A stretch of DNA of 64,000 nucleotides, taken from NCBI GenBank assembly GCA_019722365.1, contig JADFUC010001722.1:124001-188000 (forward strand), given 5' to 3'. This DNA comes from Lithospermum erythrorhizon. Lineage: Eukaryota > Streptophyta > Magnoliopsida > Boraginales > Boraginaceae. Under the pieces are notes generated by a model that was not told the origin of the DNA, ran no database searches, and saw only the letters and a list, made by a program, of their open reading frames with translations. Position numbers and translations under genes: made by a program. Every line of letters begins with the position of its first letter. Positions within the stretch are counted from its first letter, which is position 1. This document shows, piece after piece, positions 23,101-35,959 of the stretch.

Positions 23101-26100
23101 ATAATTATAAACCGTCATGACAAATGTCGCAGCCTCATGCTGACATTACCGCAACGGTCTACCTCGTATCAATAAAACCCTCAAAAAATCTGCAAAAGTA
23201 TCGGCAATATAGTGACATTTCAGGTGGCATACTGTTTTCCCAAAGAAAATACTATGACGTTATCAAGGCATAATACTCAGCTTCGAAAACATCCCGCCAT
23301 GAAATTACCACAGAGTTTTTTATGGTAAATAACGCCACTAAACGTCATGTTTTTCCTGCACAATATGTCACCTAAACGCTACGCTTTAATAATCGTATTT
23401 ACATAATCATGAGGTTTTACATATATTATCTTACAAATTCGATAATTGTTAGATTTTACTTGAATAAAAATTTAAATTATTTAGGAAAATAATTTATTAG
23501 CTCAGGGTCATTAGTATTTAATAATTATTTACTCATATATTTCAAATTAACTTTTATTTAACTTAATATTCCTCATATCAATATTAACCAAATTTTTAAT
23601 TTAAAATTAATTTTCCTAAAACTTAGATAATGCATATTCATGGACATTAGATTAAATGTAATAAACATTTAAATTATTTATAAAATTAATTAAATTATTG
23701 TCTCATTAATATGACGCTGTGGTTAATAATTTATTCATAAATTTCATTTAATCAACAATTTTGTATCAATTATGATATTAATTATATTAATTATGATATA
23801 ATTTCTAATGTGGCTGTCAAGTGGACGCTTCGTAAATATTTAAATTAAATTAATTTTCTAACGTGGCAATGCTTCAGGACGTTACAATTTTAATTAGCAA
23901 TATCAATTATGATATTAATTTCAAATGTTTTTAATCAACAATTTTATATCAATATTTAAATTAAATTAATGTTTCAATTAAATTAATGTTTCTTCTAATG
24001 TATGGCATGTGACGCATAAATATTCCTAATTAAATTAATATCTCAGAACGTCACATATATGTCAAAGATTCCAGAACCTTTCATTATTCATTAACATAAA
24101 ATTAAAAATGAAAAAAAAAAAAATACACCATAATTTATTCAAACCTTAAAGTCTACATAATTTATTCAAACATTAAAGTCTCCTATCATGACAGTGCTCT
24201 AACAACGCCATCAAGACCACAAATCGGCACTGAAAGCGAGATAATCACGCTGATCCAAATCTTCACAGACTATGATACATTTCGGAATCCATGAACTCTC
24301 CTCTATACCAGTGTCGCTTGCTTCTCGCACAAATTCCAAATTAATTGCCGGTAAAGAATAATTTTGTGTGTTCTTCATTATTTCACTGCGCCATTTTGAA
24401 TTTTCACATCAAACTTCCTATCTAAAACTTTCACCAAAATTCCACTAATAAGCCGTATCACCAACCGCCATTTACGAGTAAAATCTTCTGGGTATTTCGC
24501 TCAACAATCCATATTAATAATATATTAATAACTACACAAAAATTAGCAATTATATAAAAATAGTACATATATTACAACCCAGGACTCAGGTTCCAATACG
24601 TGACTGCAAAACTATCAAGTTTAAAGGGTTCAAGGTTATCACTGAGGCATTTGGGAGAAATTTTGATCAGGAAAAAATGGATCAGGAAATTTGATTATGG
24701 AATATCTCAATTTATAATGGAACCGGCCAATAAAAACGACAATACACCCGCCCATACATTAACTAATTTAATGCATGCTCTGGGCTTCGACGCTACACCT
24801 AACATATTTATTAAGTTTGAACGTTAATTGAATTCACTACATTACGTTCAAGGACAAGCCCATACATATAAATAGATTTCTATAATATTCTAAAAGTGAT
24901 TAAAATATTTATCTAAAAAAAAATTCCTATATTTACATTTTGATAATGCTTAGTAACATGTACGCCTTTATACACGTCATACTCTTTAAAATATTCAAAT
25001 TTAATCAGCATATTAATTAATTATTTATTTGCCATTAGTGGACGCTTTTATGGCTTATTGAATATTATTATATTTTATAAATTAATTATTTAATATTAAG
25101 CATGACGTTTATTATGAAGCAGTTGATATTATTATTATATCGATTTAATTATTTATTTAATATTAATCAGGTGGACGTTTATGGCGTTGATATTATTATT
25201 ATATTTTATAAATTAATTTATTAATATTAATTGTGTGGACGCATTATAGCGGCTGGAGATACATAATTGTATTTATTTAATATTAATAGCGTGACGCTTT
25301 TACTACAAGGCTTGGATATTATTATATTTTTTATAAATTAAATATTTAATATTAAGCATAGACAAGCATACAAGGGCTGAGCATATTATTATTATATCGA
25401 CAATGCTATTTATTTAATATTAATAGTATGCATTTTATGGCGTGGCTAATATTATTATATTTATATATTAATTAATTAATAATTGTGGTCACGTTATTAT
25501 CAGAATAACTCCATTACGAAAAAAAAAAATTAATTTTTCGGGTTGGCGCGATCCGGGATAGTATAAATAATTTCGGCGATAATATTATTTCAGAAAATTT
25601 TTTAGCTCTAATTACATTTATAATTTAGTAGCGTTTGTTACTAAGAATTTTATCTTTGAAATCTGAGTTTAATAATAAATACAAAGTGAATCTAGTCGGG
25701 TTTGTAGTATATTTCGGTTTTGAGAATTTTAAAGTTTTAATCTGTATGGCATGACATTATTGGGGTTAAGTTAAATTTATGTTGAGTCAGGTTGCTAAAA
25801 CCGAGACGAATCTAAACCAAACCTAACGAGAAAGTCGAGCAAGTCTTGAGATATTTTTAAAGGACTCACGAGACCTTTTATACTTATCCTTTAGCCTGCC
25901 ATCATCCAAAAAGCTTCTTCTTCTTTCCTCATGGAGTTGTCAACTCCTCTTTGTTTTCCTCATGAAAATTTATTCAATTTTCTTCCAAATTTCATGAAGC
26001 TTTGGTCCTAAAATTTTCGAGATTCCTGTGTCATTCTCTACGCTTCGAGGTAGCAAAGTTCAATATTTTGGAGTATTTTGGAGTTTGGTATTTTGACTTT

Positions 26101-26704
26101 TTGAGTAATTTGAGCTTCGACTTTTTGAAATTTCGATGTTTATTATGTTATAGAATTGTCATCTGCTTAGATTATCGTATAATAGTTGATAATTATCAAT
26201 TTATGGGTTGAAAATGTCAGGATCATAGTTGACTTTTTGCTGATTTTTTCTAAATGGTGTTTAAATGATAGAAGTGTACTCTTGGACTATATTTAGGATT
26301 TGTTTTTAGGTAAGTTGGTGATTTTGACGTGAGTAGAATGTTCTATATTACGAAGTTTTGTGTTGGATAGTAAATTGATTTCCAGATTAAAGACGATTAG
26401 TTGTTAATATCGGGAATATTAGGTCTTTAAACTAGTAATTGAACCTCCGATCATTAATAGAGTGTCACAACTTAAGTCGAATAGGCAGGAAACTTTGTTG
26501 CTATTTTGGGGGTATCGGGTACGAGATTATATATATCGGTAATGCTATATTATTAGTTATAAATATAAGTAGTAATTGCAATTTCGGGTGTTTTGATTAG
26601 ACGCGGAACGTGAGAAGGCACTTGGATCGATTAGGCGAGACGTTTCGTACGCGAACCGAGGCGAAAAGTACTATCTCACGTATTACCTTATGTACTTCTT
26701 TTAA

Positions 26705-26860
26705 ATGGTGTACCGTCTCTGTAATATACTACGCAGTGGTGTACATGTCTTTGTAATATAATTATGTGTGAATGGTGTACATGTCCTTATGATATGATTA
26801 CGTGGGAATGGTATACATGTAATGTATAGGCGATTACGTGCGAGCCTAATATGATTATGT
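26705..26860. repeat. ~50-bp tandem repeat (ATGGTGTACATGTC units)
   Basis: Diverged copies of (A/T)GGTGTACATGTCTTTGTAATAT and a following ATTATGTG occur at about 26705, 26750 and 26775-26830. Confidence 0.65.
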
Positions 26861-27224
26861 GATCTATTCTCGCAAAGACAAGCGCCGGGTTCGAGGTGCT
26901 GGCGGTCAACTCCCAACTTATATTTCAGATTCCTCGCGGGCCTTGTCGGCACTGCGGGTATTTGTATGCAATTTACGGCACTTGTGTATTTTAGCGTGGC
27001 CTTGGCGGCGGTCATGATTGATTTAATGCATTGCTGACGATTAGCTATATGCTTTGCTATCATTGGAAGTAAAGTATTAGTTATCGGTAGGTGTCAATGG
27101 GGTTATGTATGATTTCGAGGCGACTCGAGTATTAGGATACGAATTCTCTATAGTCGATTACTGTGATTAGTGACTCTCCTTCCTTGCGTGATATGTGACG
27201 CTATTGGCCCCTATACTTATAGCG

Positions 27225-27650
27225 CGGTTCGCCTATACTTCGGTATAAGAGCGGCATGACTCTCTTTGATCACTTTGCCGTATTGTCGATGTGGTCTCAT
27301 ACTACTGGTATAGCATGCGGCTTGGCCTTATACTCTCGGTATAAGAGCGGTGTATGACTTCTTTGATCACTTTGTCGCGTGTATCATACGACAAGTGGGT
27401 CTTATACTACGGTATACAGGCGGTTTGGCCTTATACTTCGGTATAAGAGCTGTATGACTCTCTTTTGATCGCCACGCGCTGCATCGTCAGCGCTGCCCTA
27501 TACTACTAGATAAGATGCTGGTTTGGCCTTATACTACGTATAAGAGCCGTGTGAGTCTTTTGGATCACTTTGTCAGGCGCATTGTCGACAAATCTGCTAC
27601 TCGTATAATATGGCGTGGCCTTATACTTCTCGTATAAGAAATGTGTTTAT
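27225..27650. repeat. ~97-bp minisatellite carrying a conserved hairpin
   Basis: Five copies of CCTTATAC-loop-GTATAAGAG lie at about 27232, 27326, 27429, 27527 and 27619, in most copies followed by TGACTCTCTTTGATCACTTTG-like sequence. Between them are related half-units with CATACTACTGGTATA. The CTTATAC/GTATAAG stem is kept (five to seven pairs) while the loop varies: TTCG, TCTCG, TTCG, TAC, TTCTC. Confidence 0.85.
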
Positions 27651-29204
27651 TAACATTGATCCATTCCCAGTAGACTGGATTGAGTATATGTGCATTAGAG
27701 GTCGGGTATACTTGTGGCGATATGAGAGATGTAAGTGCATGACTAGATTTATAGTCGATGCTGAAGTCTCTATGATTTCATTCGGGGTGATCGTTTATCG
27801 GAACCCTCTATTATATATTCATGTGTTATGTCTGAGACTTCCTGTGGAATTATGTTGTATGACTTTATCCGGTAGTCCCATATATATGGTTTTATTCATA
27901 TTTGACTACGATGTCTATTCACAATCTTGTTGTTGTACCGCAATGCTTGCTTTATTTCATTTTCAGACGCCGCCTTGTCGGCAACTATTTTAGGCCTCGT
28001 GGATACGTATTTACTTTCGCTTGTAGCTCGCTGCATTATCGTTTTTGTAGATATGTTATATATATATTAAGTGGCTAATGGATGAGATACCTTTTGAATG
28101 AGAACATTAGGGGCGTAAAATTATAAATCGAAGTTTATGCTAATCGTTGACGCATTGATGATATTTTTATATATACGTGGTGGAAAACCGGATTCACTCA
28201 GCTAGAATATAGTACCGATCTAACTATTTATCGCCGATGTTTATCGAGGTAAATAAGTTCCGTATACTAAATGGAGAATTTGGGAAGATAAATTGCATTT
28301 CTAGGTTATCTCGAATTCTAAGATACTACCAGGCTAAGAAATGCATATATCGGAAGATCTTATGAGGAACATTAGTTGTCATAGGAGGAGTATGATTGTA
28401 AATCGAGTAGTACTTTTAAAAGGGAACTAAAGATAAAGGATCGAGTCAGATACGCATGAGCTATGCAGAGGTTACATATGTTTGCTATTGTGTGTTTGAG
28501 GTGTATATTATATTGGGAATTAATTTATACTTCGCAAAGATAATGTAGACAGAGAAATAATTTTGCGATTAAGGCGCATCATGAGTGTTTGTCGACGAAT
28601 AGGGTTATCGAAAGGCTTAGAGTCAATAAGGAAAGTTTATTTGTGGCTTAGTAACCTATAAATAATACTCTTGGGGGTATATACTTAAATAGGTGAGGAA
28701 TCTAAATTATTCTTATTCTATCGCATCGTAGGTTAACTTCCGTGGATATTTATTTACTAATCTTTTAGCCGAATTTCTATTTTCCCTACGGCCAAGCTTA
28801 TGCCTAGGTTGTCATGAATGCATCGGTATACATTGCCGAAAGTAGTCAAGGCACTGCCAAGAGGGCGATGGTGGTCAAGACCTCACCAAATATACTTTTT
28901 ATCTTCTTGAAGTTTCTGTATGTAATAATTATTATTGACTCGAGTTACAACAAATTGTTTGACGGTATTTATATTATGATTTCAATGTTGTTGTACTATC
29001 AAGTTAGTTCACCCGATGGACGAGTTGTATTGTTTTATTTATGACGTAAAACAAGTCATTTATTGTTATCCATCGTCATGACTGGACATATTGCGCTGAC
29101 GACGGTCCCAACTCACCCACCTGGGCGGTCGTTACCATGGCGCTGAGCGGATATTATTATTTATTTATTTAATATTACCGGCGGGACGCTTTTTATGCTG
29201 CCAT

Positions 29205-30345
29205 TAATAATGTTATTGTCCTTTATTTAGTAAATAAAATTATCTATAAATCATAATAATTTCTTTGACATAAGATAATTAACTAATTAATGTGCATTAA
29301 ATACAAAAAGCAAGAACTCAGGAATTATCATTGCAAAACAAATTTATTCAATAACATAATGAGTTCATGCATTAACATAGAGTTACTGTATTACATTAGT
29401 AGATTCCGAATATGTCTACCTTTCCATGCCTATCGGTTATGTCTGGCGTTTAATGAAGGCAAAGTTACTAGTGGTTGTATCCGCGAGGTCTTCCTTTGTT
29501 CTCGGCTCGACCGACAATACTCTTTTAATGGCAGAAGTTGTTGAGTTCCACATCCAGGTCGCTCTTTTCATGGCGTAGTGTTTCCATACCTATATCTTGA
29601 TTTCATAATATTCTAAAAAGTGATAAAAATATTTTTATCCAAAAAAAATTACAATATGACATTTCAGACGCTTCCTAAAATATACGATTTACAAACGCTT
29701 TCACATTCTTTAAAAAATACATACAAAAATATTTTAAAACACTCAAAAGCAATTAAGATATTAGTTAGATCGTTTCATACACGCCGCATACCCAGTATAT
29801 TCAAAATTTACTGCTTTTATATTTATCTAAAAAAATTTAATCTATGACATTTTATGTGACGCTTGGTAATACGCATGTCTTATACATGTCATACTCTTAA
29901 ATATTCTAAAATTTAATTAGTTCATCTATAAATATTTTAAACGACATCGCTTAAAACGCTACGCGAGTACAATATTTTAATTGATTAAAAGATAATGAAT
30001 TATCCGTAAATATTTATCTAAAAACAAATTATACGATATGATACGCCAAGTGCGACGTTTGATAATTCTTACGCCCATATACACGCCCTACACTTTTAAA
30101 AATCTCTATTTTGAAAAATGGCTATATATAAATAGATTTTAAATATTTTCCGACAATGTTATTGTCTATTATTTATTAAATAGAATTATGTATAAATCAT
30201 AATAATTGTATCGATATAAGATAATTAATTCACTAAAGGTATTAAATACAAAATTAAGTCGAGAATTATCATTGCAAAACAAATTTATTCAATAACATAA
30301 TGAGTCTACGTATTAATATAGAGTTAATGTATTACAATAGTAGAC
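29205..30345. repeat. Direct repeats within the CACTA element
   Basis: The block at 29205-29405 (ATGTTATTGTC, AATCATAATAATT, AGAATTATCATTGCAAAAC, ATTCAATAACATAATGAGT) recurs at 30158-30345. Between them, 29590-30150 holds three diverged ~180-bp units with AATATTTATCTAAAAA, then ATGACATTT, then ATACACG(T/C)C, which also match 24860-25010. These are probably internal or subterminal repeats of the transposon. Confidence 0.72.
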
Positions 30346-30389
30346 AAATGTACAAATAAGATTCAATACAACTAAACAAGAATTTTGGA

Positions 30390-30720
30390 CTAATTTTTCC
30401 AATTAGCAATTTCATTTTCCATTTTGTTACATTTTTTTAGAAGACCCAAGATAATTGTCTTCTCTCTAATCGGTACAACGGGATCCTTCCATTGCCACAT
30501 TCCACAACCAAAAGTTGACCTCGGACATTTTACGAATCGGCGACCACCATTCTTCCACGGTTGATCGGATGACAAACCAAATTGCAACGACACTTAACTA
30601 TTTCATTTTCTATGCCCTCAAAGCTGGAAGCTAAGTTTGACTTCAGACATTTTTTGAGAGTAATAAGATGTTTGAATAATTTAAACGAAGAAGAAAAAAA
30701 TCGTTAGTATGCTTTAAATG
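30390..30720. other. Unrecognised sequence inside the CACTA element
   Basis: The minus-strand frame 30390-30593 (67 codons) contains PRSTFGCGMWQWKDP with no family match. Reported only as unexplained sequence. Confidence 0.25.
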
Positions 30721-30889
30721 AGAAGCTCGTATTTGGGAAAATAAAATTAAATGCAGGGATACGCCAGATGACGTTAAGTAATATTTATTTGTATAATTTG
30801 TCTATTTTAACCTTTCATGCCATAACGCCACACGTGTCCCGCCATAAAACGCCACACGAGCTCCAATTAATTAGAAACCAATTCACAAA

Positions 30890-31200
30890 ACCAAAACCCA
30901 CTTAATTCATCAACCTCCTCCCACCCCCCACCCGCCATACCCACTCGACCCCCCTCCCCCCACCCCCACCCCCTACCCTCACAGACACCCACTTCAACCG
31001 CCTCCCCCTCCTCTTCATCGGCCGCCTACCAACACCCACTTCAACCCCCTACCAACACCCACTTCATCGTCCTCCCCTACCCCCACCCCCCGCCATACCC
31101 ACTTCAACCCCTCCCCACCCCGCCGCACCCACTTCATCCGCCTCCCCTTCTTCATCGCCGCCTACCAAGACCCACTTCAACCCCTACCACCCATCCAAAA
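30890..31200 (+). repeat. C-rich minisatellite (ACCCACTTCAAC units)
   Basis: The plus strand is nearly free of G and packed with C-runs. ACCCACTTCA(A/T)C recurs about six times between about 30985 and 31180, with related ACCCACT units before it, separated by CCCCTCCCC-type tracts. The minus strand therefore has many closely spaced G-runs. Confidence 0.88.
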
Positions 31201-31695
31201 AAGCTTCAACACATTATTCAAAGTCAACAATGGCCTATATATGTAGTTTTTGTGTCAGAAGTTACTTAGCTTGTGTAACGATGTCGATTTATTGTAAGTA
31301 TATGCTTCTTGGAATTGTTTGACTTCTTTGTTTGACTTTTTGTTTGACTTTTGTGTTGTAAATCTAATTTTTGAAAAAATATGTTTGTTATTTATTTGTT
31401 TGAAAGGAGTAAAGAAAGGAGTTTGTGTAATATGTTTTGTTATTTATTTCCATTTGAAAAAATAAATATTTGATTTTGTTTGATTTTAGTAAATCTGATT
31501 TTTCGTTTGATTTTGTAAATATGTTAATGTGAGTAAGTATCTGATTTAGTTTGTATTTTAGGAACTAAAAAGTTTGCATTTTAGTTTGCTAACGTTTCGT
31601 AAATTGGTGTGTTTTTCTCAAAAGCTTAGATGCGTCAGGCAGAGGTAAACGTGATAAGCGTCTGAGGCACATATCATCTTTCGTACGAATATAAA
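31201..31695 (+). other. T-rich leader or intron-like stretch before CACTA coding remnants
   Basis: TTTGACTTTTTGTTTGACTT-rich DNA between the C-rich minisatellite and the first coding remnant. It could be the 5' UTR or intron of the element's gene; no splice sites can be confirmed. Confidence 0.3.
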
Positions 31696-33420
31696 ATGGA
31701 ACAACATAAAAAGAACCAAGGTCGTGGTAAACATTTGAAAGGCGTTGATAGAGACGCAATGTCTAGAATACACAGTCATGATCCCCATGATCAGCACCCT
31801 TGTCTACCGCCTGTTCGTAACACATCATCGATGGATCAAATATTACGGAACGCGAAAGGTGCAAACGTTGAGACCTTTATGAGAGCCGCATCATTGCCTA
31901 AATTGATACTTCGCTATATGCCGAGATACAGATGCACTGATAGGCGGTCAAGGTGGAAGCATCATGTACATGGTGCTTCGTATTCAAGTCGTAAGAGGAC
32001 GACGCCGAAGAGCAAACAGGTCATCCATCCACCCTTCAAGCCAATTCTGTGGTTCGCGCGGCGTTCGAAGCTATGCAAGACTTGAGGACACGCTGCACCA
32101 CACACGCTCATTCCCGGGCAGAATAAACCGAAGGCATATCATTACATGGGCGAGTAAGTATTCAAATAATAATTATTGAATAATGTGTTATCTATAACAT
32201 GATATACCGTATATCAATCGATTAGTAAGTATATCAGATATTTAATCGATTCGGGTAGTACAAGAGTGCTGGTGGGAATAAATATATATATTTGAATAAC
32301 AAATTCCGCTTGAAGAACAAAGCATATGGTTCATTAAAAGGCGATATCAAGGTTCAATATACAGGCCTATTTACTACAAAAACATTTGTTTCTTATCAGA
32401 TTTCGATTTAAAGCGCTACACTATACCCAGAGATACGAAGGATAGAGGAGAGAAGAGGTGATGATGGACGATTGTCATTGTACCTCAACTACCTGTGTCG
32501 GCTCTACCACCATGTTGAAAGGCATATTTTATGAATGATAAAGAGCGGAAACTACGACATGTACATCTTCAAGTAATACGTCAATGATAATTATTACTGT
32601 GTGAGTCTATCTTGCCAATAATTTAATTGTTGATAACTACTTTATTTTCACTAATGTATAAATACTAATAATTTACGGTAATTCAATAATTTTCAGAGGG
32701 AGTACCCACGATATGATTGAGACAATTTATCGTGAAATGACTCCTAATCAAAGTGGATCAATGGTTAATAATAATTTTATACAACACTCGTAAATTATGT
32801 AAGTTACTAGTTTTAATAATGCTTTTAACTACTTAAATTACACATATATATTACATTTTGGTTGTATAGAATTATTATGTAAACTAATTACGCATTGATA
32901 TATATTTTCTGTGCCAAGCAACATAATACGGAGAACGCCGACCAACGACTATTTACCTTGGCCTGGTCCAAGAAGGAAATCAATAAGTACAAGGGGTACT
33001 ACACAAATGGATACTACTGAATACCTAATGGTGCAGGGCAATGCCTACATATAATACTGTGTTTCATAAAGTATTCTCGTATTCTATGAGTTTAGAAGAT
33101 GTTGATTATTACAGAGTTCTTCAAGAAATACGGGAGTTGAGATATAACCGTCAACAAAAACGCTTGTCTTATTCATGTCATTGGTTCATACCAAGAGGCG
33201 GACGCGCGCACCCAAGAATCGGAATCGCAAATAAAAAGAAGTGGGAAAAGTGTTTACAATCGATGATATTTTTATCCTTTGCCTCACAGCACAACAAGTG
33301 TTCTACATCGATCATGTGTCGGATGATAAGAAACATCTGAATGGGTGGTTGCATCAAAAAACATTTGCAGTGAGTCAATCTGATTCACCAATATTCGCTA
33401 GTTAATGGGCGATGTCGAGT
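31696..33420 (+). pseudogene. CACTA-encoded protein remnant with DUF4216-like domain
   Basis: An open frame of 129 codons (31696-32085, starts MEQHKKNQGRGKHLKGVDRD) of unknown identity is followed after non-coding gaps by two stretches that fit the C-terminal part of plant CACTA proteins. Near 32970-33010, KYKGYYTNGYY resembles the Y-x-NGY block. At about 33100-33375, EDVDYYRVLQEIRELRY, CHWF and HPRIGI are followed, in another frame, by FILCLTAQQVFYIDHVSDDK and WLHQKTF. That order is the DUF4216 pattern found in CACTA ORFs. At least one frameshift (about 33250) and several gaps make it nonfunctional. The main transposase domain (Transposase_21/TNP2-like) was not found. Confidence 0.65.
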
Positions 33421-33839
33421 TCTTTTTCGTAGCAGCAGCAACCAGTTGCCAATAACTGCTCAACCAACAATGTAGCCTAGATAATGATATTATTCTTGTG
33501 ACAATAGGAAAATATGACGACGATGACGGTCCCGCTTATTATTTACACATAAAATGAAGATAATGAGGCAGAAAGCCAGACTTAATTTATGCATGCATGT
33601 ATTTAATGACAAGAATTATTAGTGCACGTTATCTAATAATATAATGTATTATGTACTTGTTTAACATTTATTTTATAAACTGAATTATTTGATATATGTA
33701 TTATACAATTTGAGGTATATTGGTAGTAAGGAGTTTCATATCTATTGCAGGGAGTTTCATCTGGCCAAAATAGATTGAAAAGAATTTTGTATCTATGTCA
33801 AGCTTGCAAGGACGCTCTACGATTTAATTTATTTAATAA

Positions 33840-35900
33840 AAAGATAAGGCGATATCACATTTTTGTGACGCTATGATAATAATTTATTAAAATCAAAGTA
33901 TTTTATGATTTCATTTTGTCTATGTCATTTCGCGACGTTTCTAAGATTTAATTTATTAATATAAAGATATATCATATGACATTTTGGCAACGTTATAATA
34001 ATTAATTTTATTAATAACAAAGTATTTTTATGATTTAATTTTTTCTATGTCGCTTTCTGACGCATAGATTTAATTTATTAATATAAAGATATCAGATATT
34101 ACTTCGTGACATTATTCTATTTTCAGAATATCATAATTTTGTATGACATTTGTGTGACGTGGTCGGGTTTATTGGGGACAAAATTACCAAGCTCTTAGTG
34201 CGCTTTTATAAGATGATGGTTTATGACGCTTTTGCCATAAGCGAAATTAAAATTAAAAAATTCGATAATATCTCTTCATCTCCTCCTATAAATATAACAT
34301 AACAAATCCATTTTCTTTCATCTTCAAATGTTCTTTTGGCGTATGGTACTTTCGCTTTCTTCTATTTTCTTGTGTGATTTAGTTATTAAGTTAATGTACG
34401 ATTTCATAGTTTTTTATTATAATGTTATATACTAACTTGTCTTTTTTTTTTGTAGCAAATTCAATTTTGATTTGAGGTATATTATATTTTTTCTTAACTT
34501 GTTTTATATATTAACTTGTTTATTATTTGGTTCTAGCAAATCAAAATATAGTTTAATAAGATATTTTTATAGTTTGAAAAATAAGTGTTTAAATAGTTGT
34601 TTATATTTAATCAAAATAATTAGTATTCCTTATTATGAATGCTCATATTCAATGTTTAAATAATGTTTATATTTTTATTCATTTCATATATATAATAAAG
34701 ATTAAATATTACTAAAATTGATATTTTTTTATATTTACAATATTCTTTATTACGAAAGTTATTATTATTATTTTTATTACATTATAAGGGCGACGCTTAT
34801 ATGGCTGCTCGCTTTATTCTTATATTTAATAAATTAATTATTTAATATTAAGTATGTGACGCTTATCTCGTTAGTAATATTATTAAATTTTTATAAATTA
34901 CTCACTATTATTAAGCTGCCATGACGTTATTATGGCGCACATTATTATTATATCGATTTAATTATTTTATTTTATATTATTATGTGACGTTTAAGTTAAT
35001 ATTATTTGTTTATAAATTAATTAATTAATATTAAGAGCGTGATCGTTATTATGGCATCCATATCATTATTATATCGATTTAATTATTTATTTTATATTAT
35101 TAGGTGTGACGCTTTTATGGCGTTATTATTATATTTTATAAATTAATTAATTAATATTAAGAGCGACATTATGGCGCCCATATTATTATTATATCGATTT
35201 AATTATTTATTTTATATTATTGGGGGCTATGACATTTTTGGCTAAGCGCTGCTAATATTATTATATTTTATAAATTAATTAATTATTAAGTGTGTGTGAC
35301 GTTATTATGAGTCCATATTATTATTATGTATCGTATTTAATTATTTATCTAATATTAATTAAAGACGTTTTATGGCGCTGCTAATATTATTATTATATTT
35401 TATAAATTAGTTAATTAATATTAAGTGCGTGACATTATTATGGCGCTCATATATTATTATTATATCGATTTAATTATTTATCTAATACACTGCGTGATGC
35501 TTACGGCGCTGGTTAATATTATTATATTTTATACCACTATCAATATAAAATGTGACATTATGGCGTAGATAGATTATTATTATATCAATTTAATAATTTA
35601 TTAATATTTATTAGTGTGATTTATCGCCACATACATTAAAATCTAGTTATATTGAATCTTTAAGTACATTTTCTTAATTGCTGCAGAATAATATAATTAT
35701 CTTAATATTAAGTACATTTTCTTAATTAACTGTGCTTAATTTGTGTGACGTTTCTGTGGCGGTCTATTAGGTCAAATTTACCCGGGTTATTCCACTGATG
35801 GTGACGTTTCTAAATGTCACACAATCATCATACTTGTTTTTGTATGACATTTCCTCGCTGATTTTCGATTTCAGGCGACGCCTCCATATGTTGCATTTTG
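33840..35900. repeat. CACTA right subterminal repeats
   Basis: About seven ~120-bp compound units lie in 34780-35620. Each combines (G)TGACG(T/C)TTTTATGGCG with TATTATTATATCGATTTAATTA and with TATATTTTATAAATTAATTA. Further TGACATTT/TGACGTTT motifs lie at 33850-34160 and 35740-35880. The alternation of two half-units is regular. Confidence 0.75.
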
Positions 35901-35959
35901 GTTTCGCCATAAACGCCGCAGTGCCATTCCACAAGACATTTCGACGCTATGCCAGACAG

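Larger units (their letters stand above)
25500..28800 (+). mobile_element. Gypsy-like LTR/UTR region inserted in the CACTA element
   Basis: CACTA subterminal motifs stop near 25500 and resume near 29040. The sequence between is T/G-rich, with CATCATCC, CTTCTTCTTTCCTCATGG and TTTTCTTCCAAATTTCATG blocks reminiscent of plant gypsy (Tekay/Del-type) LTR transcribed regions. It holds two tandem arrays. The frame at 27610-27993 (127 codons) has no recognisable domain. Exact termini and target duplication not found. Confidence 0.4.

Noticed and set aside
27610..27993. Plus-strand frame of 127 codons
   Set aside because: Starts inside a minisatellite and has no recognisable domain; kept only as part of the LTR-like region.
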